Shown one piece after another: positions 47,573-58,361 of a stretch of 64,000 nt of DNA. The notes under the pieces were generated by a model, which was not told the origin of the DNA, made no database searches, and saw only the letters and a program-made list of their open reading frames with translations. The position numbers were made by a program, and so were the translations under genes. Within the stretch, counting starts at the first letter, position 1; each line of letters opens with the position of its first letter. Origin of the DNA: Gamsiella multidivaricata (lineage: Eukaryota; Mortierellomycota; Mortierellomycetes; Mortierellales; Mortierellaceae); contig NW_026251716.1 in NCBI RefSeq assembly GCF_025024155.1, forward strand, positions 1-64,000. Direction: 5' to 3'.

Positions 47573-47605
<33 letters not shown>
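47573..47605. repeat. Poly-A tract (33 nt)
   Basis: Longest homopolymer in the window, preceded by CACACACCCGCC. It might be the tail of an old retroposed copy, but no upstream coding remnant or target duplication was recognised. Confidence 0.85.
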
Positions 47606-47608
<3 letters not shown>

Positions 47609-49189
47609 CTTAGTCAAAGGTCGTGTATGCCATCTTCTATGTTTCTATGTTGTAAACAGCATTACAGCGTCATTCTTGGCGCAATATATACTGTGTCCAT
47701 TGTTTATGGAGGACCCCATTATACTATTTTATACTACACCTATAAAAAAAGGAGGAGCCTGTTCGATTGACGACCATCTTCAGGCTTGAAATGTTGACAA
47801 AAGGGCGTCAAATATTTCCATGGGCTGCACTTTATATGTTATACCACTTATACCACTGTAAAAGCAACTAGGAGTAATCAAGTGCTCACAAAGTGGCAGT
47901 GCAAACGACCAAACATTGATCGTCCTAAAGCAATGGATCCTCTCTGAGAGGTCAGCGCGCCCGCCATATTCTAGAGCACTAAAGCTGTAGAACTTTTAGG
48001 CCATAAACCTTGGCAATTCGAATTCTAGATTTGCATGGTTCTTATCGAATTTTAGTCTAACGCCCAACGTGGAATAGGTCGAGCAATAAGTCCTGGATCG
48101 CTGCTATAGTGCGCGTCCTTCAGGCGTTGTCAGAATACTGGTATGGCACTTGAACCCTCCCCCCCCTCCTTTCTCAAACCAGTGTTGTTGTTTTAGAGAC
48201 GATCCAATGTGTCTTTGTAGTCCATCGTGAGCGCTCTTCCCAAATCATGGAATAAAAGAACGGATCAAAATATAAGACCTGTCTTTTTATCCATTGGATG
48301 GGTCAGCGCAGCGCAATATGACTGTTGATGACAGGATTGGATACAGACGCGGCCAACAGATTTCTCGGCAGACTAAACATTTGGATAGCCAGACTGCGTA
48401 GACAGACACAGACACAGACACGAAAGAGAAAAGAGCGCAGAAGAAGGAGACAGGAGGGAGATTGAAGCACTAACAAAACACAAGCACGGGCGCCAATGCT
48501 GCCCCTTTGTCATGTTGAAAGTAGGTTTAGGTTACCTTGTGAGAGCCTTGCACTGCCACACATTTCCTGCTCATCAAGGTTTTCTTTTTGATCCATCGGT
48601 ACTTCATCCCGAGCTCTGAGCCCTCTGTAATTGTAAGCCCTCGACACGGACGTTACACGCAAATTCAATGTGGTTCACTGACCTTGCCATTTCGACCCAA
48701 ACAAGCAAGGTGCATGTATACAGTTAGAAGCGATAGTCGGTACCGCCCCAATGTTTCTCAAGGAGTCTTGGAGAAATGAACACAGGAGAAGTGCCTGCAG
48801 GGTAAGCTGAGTCATTTGCGCACGTTTGCGTTATCTTTCAACATCGACCCTTCCTGAAGCAATGCCATGTTTATATTCCAGAAGCTGCCTTACTAATGCA
48901 TCTTGTAGTATAAACTGTCGGAGGATAGCCGATTTGTGTCAATGAGATGTAATGGATCCAGCATTCGAATAAGCATAACGAGGGTCATACCACCATTTCC
49001 TTTTTCTTTTTCTTTTTTTTTGTCTTTTTCTTTGAGTTTATTATTGCTACCCTCACGCCGCACCGCGTGTTTAAGCACAGCATCTAAACCATAGTTTTGC
49101 CACCATTGTATGGTTTTGCTCTCATTCTCTATCGACTTTGCCTACCTCATGAGAAAACAAAGCAGTAAGTGGATTTTTTTTTCATCTGG

Positions 49190-49249
49190 GCTAGACTATG
49201 CTGAGCTGGCTATTGAGAATGAGCTGCGGTTCGAATTATCGAGTCTAGC
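49190..49249. repeat. 8-bp inverted repeat enclosing a B-box-like sequence
   Basis: GCTAGACT at 49190-49197 pairs with AGTCTAGC at 49242-49249; between them lies GGTTCGAATT. It resembles a tRNA acceptor stem and T loop superficially, but no T stem or anticodon arm can be folded. Confidence 0.4.
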
Positions 49250-49898
49250 GTCCCCTTTTTCTCTGTTGCGATTGCCGATATTGTACATACATGCAAATTA
49301 ACCAGTTATAGGCATATCTTGCCAATTAATATGGACTCATGAAAGAATAAAGAAGAAAAAAGTGCGGCGTCTCTCCAACGTGGTTTGGACTTTTTTATTG
49401 TTGTCAATATTGAAGACCATCCCAAGGGTAAAAATGCATTCCACTCTGATAGCCATGGTGGTGTGATAGGCCCTGGCTGCATGCAAATGCTATTACTGCA
49501 GATAGAGAGAAGGGAGGGGGGGGGGAGGCGATAGATCGAAAGCTGACTGACTAACGCGATCTATTTACTCGGGTTACTTATCCTGCAGAGATGAATGAAA
49601 CCAACCGGATCGCGATCCATCGATCTTTTTCTCGATTCTTTTATGTGTCCTGATATAAAATTTAAGGAATCGCACGTACCCATCAAATAACAATGTCGAC
49701 AATGAGAGTAGACTACTAACGGTTTTCTTTTTTTTTTACAAGTGTACTACAGAAAACAGAAACTCCCTCCTTCCATCTGCAAAGTGCATAAACGTGTTGG
49801 CCATGCACGATACGAAGAAAAATAAACAAAATAAAAAGAATGCGCGATGCATATCCATCCTAACCTCTAACAGCCACGTCATCTTGCACGACATCCAA

Positions 49899-49922
49899 CG
49901 GACGAACGGACGAACGGACGAA
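49899..49922. repeat. CGGACGAA octanucleotide repeat, 3 units
   Basis: Three perfect copies followed by CGAACGGA. Confidence 0.85.
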
Positions 49923-50060
49923 CGAACGGAACGATGGGATTTCTTTTTTCTGTGGGTCCCCTCCCTTCCCCGCAGATGCTCTCAGCCTGGTCGGTGGTCC
50001 ATCGTTCTCTAACATTAGACTGGTGTTACCTTTATGCTCCGCAGAAAAATGTCTCTCTAT

Positions 50061-50096
50061 CCTCTCCCCTCTATCTTTCCTCTCCCCTCTATCTTT
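50061..50096. repeat. 18-bp pyrimidine tandem duplication
   Basis: Two identical copies of an 18-nt C/T-only unit beginning CCTCTCCCC. Confidence 0.85.
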
Positions 50097-50837
50097 TTGC
50101 GCCTAGAACATTTTTCGCACACCGTTCTGCTCAACGTGATACATAACGCTCCCCCTCCCCCCAAATGATACAAACACAAAAATAAAGACGCAAGATATGA
50201 AGCTTGCGCGAAAAATAAAAATAATAAAAGTCTCCGGTAATAGACACGTTGATCCATGGACTTTGAGATTTTAATTCTATAGGACCGTTTAGGAGGGGCA
50301 TGTACTTGTAGACCAAATTACTACACACGTAGACTAGGTAACAAATAAAAAAATAAAAAAAAAGAGATAGAAAGTGATGCACTCCAAACGAGATTCATGG
50401 ACAATTAAAAAAGTGTGCGACAATTACGACGCCGCACTGCAGGTCTGCATTAGATACTGTGCGCATTACGTGCTTAGAGGTGGCGCCAAAAAAAAAAAAA
50501 ATACGAATCTTTGTCCACCTTTCGACTATCTCAGCCTATGGATTAAGAAATATAGACTACATTTCAACAGCTAAAGCAGCCGGTTCAAACAGATTGCTTG
50601 CAGCCATGGACAAAGTCGAGTGTACTGTAGTCTAGTTTGGCTGAAAAGTCCTCTCAAAGAGGCGGGTGTGCATGTTTGTTTTGTTTGTCTACCCCCTTGA
50701 CGACTTATATGTAGGACAAGGACGTATTGTTGAGACACGTTAGGAGTGGGAACATTGTCGCGATAAAGAAAAATGATAACACGGATGATTTTCAAGGTAA
50801 ATGTGAAAGAGGATCGGAGCTAAAAGATCTATCATCA

Positions 50838-50862
50838 TTTTTTTTTTTTTTTTTTTTTTTTT
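50838..50862. repeat. Poly-T tract (25 nt)
   Basis: Uninterrupted T-run in the gene-poor region. Confidence 0.85.
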
Positions 50863-51907
50863 GCCGGTCAGAAGAATGAGAATACAACAAAAAAACTCTG
50901 ATCTGTTGTGCAAGATTACTCTAGACATCAGCAGCGCCACGCAGAAGAGAGCAGATCCTGACGCGAATCAACTTAGCAGCTTTGAATGAAGTGAGCGACC
51001 GAGCAAATGCGCTATGAGAAAAAAAAAAAAACAATAGCCAAAAAACGAGGCACGAACGCAATGCCAGAGCTAGGCTACTAGGGCTCCAGAAGTGGGCGGC
51101 TATGAGGATTCTCAGTGCCAAGGGCTCTGGTGTATTAAATTAAAATGCTGTATATGGGCTGAAAAGACATCAAGCTGTCGAATACTCTTTTACACCCCCT
51201 CCCAGCAATGGTATGGCATTTTGTTGAGGACACTCATCATTCCCCTGACGGAGCGTGCTGTGGGGATGAAACCAATGTTACACAAACATCAACCTTATTT
51301 GGGATAAAGGTGTGAATTTGGAAATTGCTTCCACCAACAAACGGGGTGCGTGCAGAGCATGCTGGGTCGCAATCCCTACTGGAGAGACAGTTGGTCACTA
51401 GGTTATAGCCATTGTAGCAAAAACTAAAAAAAAAAAATGGCCAAGCGGGATAGTCCAACTCGTCCAGAGGAATGTATCCCGCAGCTACAAAAGTGCAGCC
51501 TTGGGGGGATCGCGAAGGACAACGCTCTCAACATGCTTGACGTTTAAACAATGGCGATCCAAGATTTTTTTTTTTCAAAAATACATTTTGTGCTTACATC
51601 GGTTGTTGCAGTCGACACGAATGTAAATAGCAAGCACGATGCTAATATTATAGCCCTCATCCATATTCTTCTGTTAATCTCTGAAGTATATGTCTGTAAA
51701 TAATTTATAAGTATGCGCATTCTTGTGATCTCTGAATGCTCACCCTCCCCTCTCTCGCAAGAGCCGTTTTCTCTACGGCCCATTAGCAAATCACTTTTTG
51801 CCCCCAAGAATGTACACATGGAATTCCACTTTCATTCCAGTCAACCCGTACCCATTGCTCTAGTAAGCCCACTTTGAGCACCCAGTTTGCTGTCCATATT
51901 TTTTTTT

Positions 51908-54455
51908 TTATTGCTCTTGTCCCAAGCTAGCTCCTGGGAGACCTGTCTTAACGTTGAATGACCTAAATCCAATCGCAAATATGACTTCTTTTGAGCCATC
52001 CTTGCCCTCGCTCCTTTCAGCCAATCGCAAGATGCCTTTAACGCCGTAATCGTACGTTGGTTGTTGGGCCTTGTGGAACCCCTCATTGGTTCTTGAGGTT
52101 GGCCTTGCTGTGATAAAAGTCGAAGAGCTTTGCTCTTCTTTGTTCGTCGCATATGTACTGCAGATATGGGTGTATGTTGGTGATGGCCATTGAAGGAATT
52201 TGGTTCTCAATGTCACCAATCCCATGCTAAGCATTCTTTCCTTACAGATACATATGGCGCTTGATGTATGGTTGATACAGAAAACTGCGCCGAATGCGGG
52301 CGCCTTTAAGATCTTTGATGTCGATAGGGTTGAAACGAGTTGTAGCCACTGTATAAACCTTTCCTGGGCTAATACCTGTGATCACTGTTTGCCGCCGAGG
52401 GATAAGGATGTTCTTCCGTGAAAATGTATCGTGGTTTTTAGCAATAGCTCCGAACCTCTTGTCCAGTGGATTTTGGAAGCGTCGTTGGTCGTGCCAGTCG
52501 CTTCAACATCCTCAAGTGCGTCTGTGTCTATAAGTACCTGTCAAGTCGTCATCCTCCAAGAATGTCTCGTCCAGCTCAAGCCCCATCCTTGATACAATGT
52601 GGTATCTCAAGCAAATCCTCGCCGCCGTCACCAACATCCCTCACGACCTTATCCTTTTTGCCCTTTTTGCCCTTTTTGTCCTTTTTCCAAAATTGCTCAG
52701 TCATCGTATCGTAGGCTAGCAGATGGGGACGGAGTTCGTTTATTGCAACTGCGCCGCGGAGCTTGTGCTTGCTTGTTCTTTTATCACTCTGCAACGTTAC
52801 GTTTTTTCGTGCAACCGTTCCTTCATGCAAATCCATTGGTCTTCTTGTAGAGCATTTTGTTCGTCACAAGGCCATTCTGCGCGATAACCGACTCCTCCGC
52901 CTTAATCGTTTCGTTCTGGTTCATGACCTCCTTGATGATAGGCGCGGAGCGGGCGTCGCTGTAAAGAAGGTGGTAGAGGTCGGCTTCAGAAAAATACACA
53001 AAGCCTAGTGACAGTTTTATTGAAGCGAAATCCTTGTATTTGTGATGTTGGTCGTTCTCTTCGAAAAAAAAATCGAATTGCGTTTTGCTCCGGTGGTCTC
53101 TTTTTATCGTCGGAGAATGTGGCATTCATGAAATATGTCCGCACCGCACTTATGACACCCATCACAGCCAATCTACCCACGGTGCTTGGGAACGTACAAG
53201 ATCCTTGGTTCTGGAATGGAGTGAAGTTGATGACCTTAACGTAGCCGTTATATACGCGGGGAGCATGTGGTCCTTGGGGTAGTGGCCGAGTCTCTGGTGG
53301 GTCGCCCTATCGATGCGCGCGTGGTAATGGTTCTTGGTAGTGCGTTAAGGGCATGCATATACGGCGAGTTTCGACCCAACTTGCCGGTGAGGAGCAGTGT
53401 CACAAGGGAGAAATAGAATGCGCTGTTGTTCAGGAGACCCTCTAGATCTTGGTTCTGGTCACTTTGCAACAGGATTATCATTCGGTTACCAAGCTGCACT
53501 GTTACTACATTGTTCAATAGGCCACAGATATGTATGTATAGCCCTCGCTTATGGCCATTAAACAGTCTTCATTTCTACGCATCCCTATTTGACCACTGCC
53601 CACGACCCCTTAACTCTGCTGCTGTTGCACACTTGCTGCTGGCCGATGACTTGATGACGATGACGACGAGCTTGGGTTGGGCTAAGAGTTTTCCGAGTTG
53701 AGTATGTCGTATGCGGGAAAGTAGGTGGAGCAGAGGCAAAGATGGAAGAGGAAACCAAAGAATACGGCAACCTTTTTCAGATCGGCTGCGCAGGATCATC
53801 CCAAAAAGGAAATGCAGTGTCCTTTTTCAATCGTTTTAATTCTTCCTAATGCTAGAGTTATCCTATGTTCTATTTTCTACGTACACCCTCTCATTTTTTT
53901 TGCATCCGTCCTTCATGCACCTTACACGCGTTCGCATCTTTCTTCCTTCACATCCGTTTTAATTCAGGAAGACCATAGTATTTTTGAGCTCATTACTTTA
54001 AAGGATCCATGCGGTGAGTTTGCATTTTCCTGTGCACCGAGGTTGCGCGCGCCTTCGAATCTGATCGCAGTAGTAGCATGGGTGATAGTGCAGCCAAGAC
54101 TGTCAGAAAAAAACCCCCCGTATCTTAGTTACGTCCATTGAGATCACAGTAGGGCTGCGATAAGGATGGTGGCTACCCTCTCACTTGCTGTAAGCACACT
54201 TTCATAGCCTTCCACCTACGCATGGGTGCCATGTAAGAACGGAGGGTCGAGATTTCGAATGCATGTGATATCCGTCATGTCGGCCACGATTTGCTCCTCA
54301 AGGCTTCTTAGAAGCTGGATCCTGATCTTATCATTTATATAATCGGCTACTGCGGTCAAATTGCATTGTGCCGTTAGCGTTGGGCCTTTGGAAATATGAA
54401 TTTTCTTTGGACGACTTCTACGTCTTCGTCCGGCGGTGTGTTGTGGTGTCGCCAT
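51908..54455 (-). pseudogene. Decayed gene, possibly TnpB/Fanzor-like mobile-element nuclease
   Basis: On the minus strand a chain of protein-like fragments runs in one direction but jumps between frames. The pieces are 54455-54216 (starts MATPQHTAGRRRRSRPKK, contains LLRSLEEQIVADM), 53517-53248, 53260-53040 (NGYVKVINFTPFQNQG, then RLAVMG), a frame change in a T-run near 53070 into KLSLGFVYFSEADLYHLL, 52836-52576 (NELRPHLLAYDTMTEQFW), about 52500-52250 (KNILIPRRQTVITGISPGKV) and 52234-51908 (FDFYHSKANLKNQ in one frame, VIFAIGFRSFNVKTGLP in another). Several in-frame stops separate them. GISPG resembles a RuvC-I motif G-I-D-P-G with the catalytic Asp changed, and the later VIFAIG-SF block resembles the RuvC-II region of eukaryotic TnpB homologues (Fanzors). 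No terminal inverted repeats were found. Family assignment is tentative; decay is clear. Confidence 0.42.
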
Positions 54456-55847
54456 TGCAATTGCTATTGCAGTTGATTGCTGATGTTGCTCGTCAGCAGC
54501 AGCACGATGTCGTACAAGTTATTCCTCCTCTTCCTCTCTCTCCTCCTCGAGCACCTGTGAAGACATTGTTGGGAACTGGTGAGCGTGGAGTTTGGACCAC
54601 GTCAGGCTACACAATTGAACTGTATTTTGTAGTGTTATATTTGTTAAACCTTAGAAAGGTGCGAGCAAAAACGCGTGGAGCGCTGTCGCAGAATGGTTGT
54701 CATAGAGGTATTTATTATGGAGTGTGTGGTGGTATTTTTGTATGTCGACGCGCGGAAGGGACCGATAAGTGCAAAAACAAGTCGATTGGTAAAGAATGAA
54801 GAATGAAGAAGAACGGATGGTGATGGTAATGGAGAAATAAGAAAGGACTTCTGCCAGCCGAAAAACGCGAAAAGCGAAAAATACGAGTATTTAAATAGTC
54901 TGCACTGGAAGACATATTTTAGGCCCTTCTCGAAGCGGTATTACCAGAAAAAAAGCGTGATTGAGAATGCCTACAAAGGCGAAGCAAGTGTATGCATGCA
55001 TGTATCTACATGTATATGTGTATGTGTATGTGCATGTACTTACTGTAATCGCAAGTCGATATCCATTCTTTTGCAGCACATCCATTTTCTTTAGCGGGCG
55101 CCGAAAAAAAAGATCTGTGGCATGACTCAAGCACAAGTCCAAAACCGGGTTCCTTTGCCGTCCTCGTCAAATCATGATATGCCAGGGGATACCCAAGTGT
55201 CCAATGGATCTAGTACAAGTTATTTGTTGTCGACTGTTTGTACTACAGGAGCTCATCTAGAAGTAGACTCGAACTTCGTTTTTATTTTTTGCAGATTGTT
55301 CAGTCGTTAAAAGAGAAACGTCATGGTTTCGGTGTAGATGCACTAGTTAAAAAACGAAACAAAAAAAACTACTGTCGCTGTGAAAGGACTTTTGAAGTTT
55401 ATTATTATTATTATTGTAATATATATACAATGCCATGGGCGAAGTGCTTCCCAAAAATTTCATGAGGAATAAACAACAGGTTGGATGAACTAAACACTAT
55501 TAGATAAGAACTGAGTACAACTCAAACGCATCAAACAGGGCTGTGAGCGGAGAATTGAGGGACAATGTTTTGCTGAAGGAAAAGGACACGCGTCGCTGAC
55601 GCATGTTGATCCTGTGGCCGCGGGTGCACGGACTCTGCTGATGCTGCTGCTGCTGCTACTCGATCGGACTGGATCGCCACCAATTTTTTTTTACGATTTT
55701 CGTCATTAAGGTTGTAAGTGATGAGTCGCCAGTTGAACGTTTCGAGATTGCAGGGTGGGGAGCAGAGAGTTGAGAGATATGGTTGTTGGTGGGAAAAGAG
55801 AGGAATACGAGCTCCGACTAAAACCCACATCTAATGGCTTTGTTGGT
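54456..55847. other. Intergenic region downstream of the C2H2 gene
   Basis: No supportable gene. It includes simple (TATG)n-like sequence near 55010-55035 and a (TTA)n stretch near 55397-55415, plus the 3' flank of the C2H2 regulator. Confidence 0.5.
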
Positions 55848-58361
55848 TCAGGCGGCGGAGGCAGATCGCGAATTGCTGTCCTTGTTCTGTTCTGCATTCG
55901 ACGAAGTGTTGGTGACCGAATTAGGATGCTTGGCGCGCTTATGTCGCAAGAGATCGTGCTGACGAGTGAATTTCCAGTGGCACTCGTCGCAAGGGAAGGG
56001 CCTGGCGGTCGTATGGGTCATCAAGTGTGATCGCAGGTTGAACGGCCTCGTGAAGCGACGCTGACAGACCGGGCAGACGTGAATATCCTTGATCTCGGGG
56101 ACCAACTCTGGATCAAGGAGCTGATTGTGAGAATGGCCGCCGAATGATGAATACGATCCAGAGGACGATCGACGGCGATCGTGTCGGACAGGCGTCTTGG
56201 GCGAATCAATCGACTCCTTGGAGTAGGGTGAATCGTAAGGAGCAGTGCTGGATGTCGAGATCACCATGGACTTTGGCCTGGGCTTGCTGCCCGTTGACGA
56301 AGATGGTCCTGCAGCAGATCTGGCGCGCGATGGCACATAACTGTGATCGAATTCCTGCTCTTCTTCTTCCTCCTCCGACCCTGATTCTGATTCCGAGTAT
56401 TCGTTCTCCCGGATGTCCTGCAAGGACAAGTCAGAGTAGGGGCTGTTCTCGATGGGGGCACCAGGGAGCTGTTCGCCACAGGGGAACTTTCCTGGGCATT
56501 TGCAGAGGAGTGACAATTCCGTGGTGAGGGTTTCTTGAGCGAGAGGAGCGGCATTGACTGTATCGTGCTTGAACAACGAAGATACCTCACGTTCAATATT
56601 ATCCATCTGATTCATGGGCGGCGTCATCTGATGATAGACATTGGTCTGGCTGTAGATCGACTGCACAGCAGATGAAGGAGCCATGACCGGGGCCGAGGGG
56701 AAGCCACTGGTATGTTGCTGGACAGGGTTGCTCATGGGAAAGAGATCAAAGTCCGAGCTGAGGGCCATCAGTGGAGACTCGGCGTAGGGGCTATTGCTGA
56801 GGCTGCTGCTACAGCTACTAATGGTTGGACTGGGACTAAAGAGAGAACTCTCGAGGTTATCAAACTGCTGCATCAACTCATGATACGCCAGTTGTTCTTG
56901 CAGCTGTTGCTGTATCTGTTCTGGTGTTTGCTGTTCTGGTGGTGAGAGCTGTGCAGGGATCACATACGCGTTCTGGATGGCTTGGGGCTGCGAGCCATAA
57001 TACATGGTGCCGATCTCATTGTTAGTGCCCGTATACTTGAGGAAGGTCAAAGTAGGGGGCGAGGTAGGAGGTGTTCCCAGACCGATATGAGCTAGTCCAC
57101 TGAACTGGAACTGCTGCGGGTGCTTGGGCTGCTGTACGGAGGCACAGGACTGGTAGGGGTGCTGCTGCATCAGCAAGTCATTGGGTGCGCCGAGATCGAG
57201 GATGGGCTGGAGAGACTGCTCGCTGGGGAAGAACATGGGCATGTCCAGGAGATCGATTTCAGCACCGGTCTCGGGCGAGGAGAAGGGCGAGGAAGCGCAG
57301 GAGGAGGAGCTCGACATGGGCGAGTTGAAGATGGGGTTGTTGGGGAGCTTGTTGTAGAGGGTGTTGATGTTGGCTTGCCTATTGAGAGCGTACGGGTAGG
57401 GGGGGGGGGAGGAGAGGGGGACAGGAGATGTGGGATCTGTTGGTTAGCGCGTGCTGGTAGGCAGGCGGGCGGGCAGACAGGTTCGTAAGGAGAAAGGGAG
57501 TGCCAAGATAGGTCTGCGCAATTGTGTATTTCGATCTAGGGTCTGCAGGCGCAAATCAATTTTGCATGGCTTGCACATGCCCTCTTTTGGCAGCCACGCT
57601 GCCTCGCGAAATAAAACGCCCAACGAATCACAAAAGAGTCGCGCCGCCCACGATTACAAATACAAAAAGACAGTCCTCAGGCGGAACAAACGCCCGATTG
57701 GCGTGTTTGTACTCCCACAGATACAACCAAGGCAGGCAGGGAGGATGAGTCCATTTTGCGTAACGCTCGTCATCTCGATCATACCACACACGCAACCCGC
57801 TCTCAAATCTCATATCGATCCCAGATTAAAAAGCCAACCAGAGAGAGGAAATACAATAAAGAACCCAGCAATGGAAAGGATAATAAACAAGGCAAGGCAA
57901 CGCAGAGCAGGGCAGGGCAGGGCAGGGCAAGGCAGGACAGAGCAGAGCAGCTCAAGGGTAGACTAAGCTAGGCTAGGCTAGGGTAGGGCTGCGAGATTGG
58001 TGGCGTTTGGATATGATCCATGTGAATTCACTCTTTTTCAACTTTTTTTTTCTTTTGGTCAGAGACAAAGAGAGAGGAGGAAGAGAAGAGAAGAGATTAT
58101 TAATACAGAAACACCACTATGGTACAGTCACCAGGCCAAGGATGACTGACTGACTGAAGGAAAGGGGAAGGAGGATACCATCCCCCAGGCCAGAAGGTTG
58201 ATCGAAATAAAGTTCTTAAGCGAACGACTGCGCAGACAAACCCCTGTCTCCATCTCGCACCATCACCGCAGCCCTGGGATCAATTGGGTTTCTGGGTCCT
58301 GAATGTTGGAGAGAGAGCGAGAAAGAGAGGGGGGAGGGACCATTTCATTTGATACTTACAT
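55848..58361 (-). CDS. C2H2 zinc-finger transcription factor
   Basis: The main exon is 57378-55848. A probable first exon ends at 58360, contributing only the A and T of the start codon (58361-58360), with G at 57378; this would give 510 residues beginning MQANINTLYNKLP. If that splice is wrong, the next ATG is at 57317 (489 residues). Two adjacent C2H2 fingers lie at the C-terminus: CPVCQRRFTRPFNLRSHLMTH and the following finger from CDEC to KRAKH, linked by TTARPFP, close to the Crz1/Msn2-type arrangement. The rest is Ser/Pro/Gln-rich with a poly-Glu block (SESGSEEEEEEQEF) and CPGKFPCGEQ. Nuclear DNA-binding regulator; target unknown. A TATA box at 58648-58654 fits a leader of about 250 nt. 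Confidence 0.8.
57901..57950. repeat. GGCAG pentanucleotide repeat in C2H2 gene intron
   Basis: Ten 5-nt units of the form RGCAG or close variants, inside the 981-nt leader intron of the C2H2 gene, followed by a short TAGGC repeat. Confidence 0.8.

Larger units (their letters stand above)
44029..51900. other. Gene-poor region
   Basis: About 7.9 kb with no supportable gene. All open frames are shorter than about 90 codons and lack recognisable motifs, including across plausible splice sites. It contains pentanucleotide (44541-44575), octanucleotide (49899-49922) and 18-bp (50061-50096) short tandem repeats, poly-A (47573-47605) and poly-T (50838-50862) runs, and an inverted repeat at 49190-49249. 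The first part is presumably regulatory DNA of the Zn2Cys6 gene; the rest may hold decayed mobile elements or non-coding RNA. Confidence 0.5.

Noticed and set aside
47573..47605. 33-nt A-run as the tail of a retroposed gene copy
   Set aside because: No upstream coding remnant, polyadenylation signal at the right place or target-site duplication was found.
51438..51510. A-box match (TGGCCAAGCGG) suggesting a Leu/Ser tRNA
   Set aside because: No B-box and no cloverleaf can be drawn downstream.
57451..57966. 171-codon plus-strand frame
   Set aside because: It lies antisense inside the inferred leader intron of the C2H2 gene and ends in the GGCAG repeat; no family resemblance.
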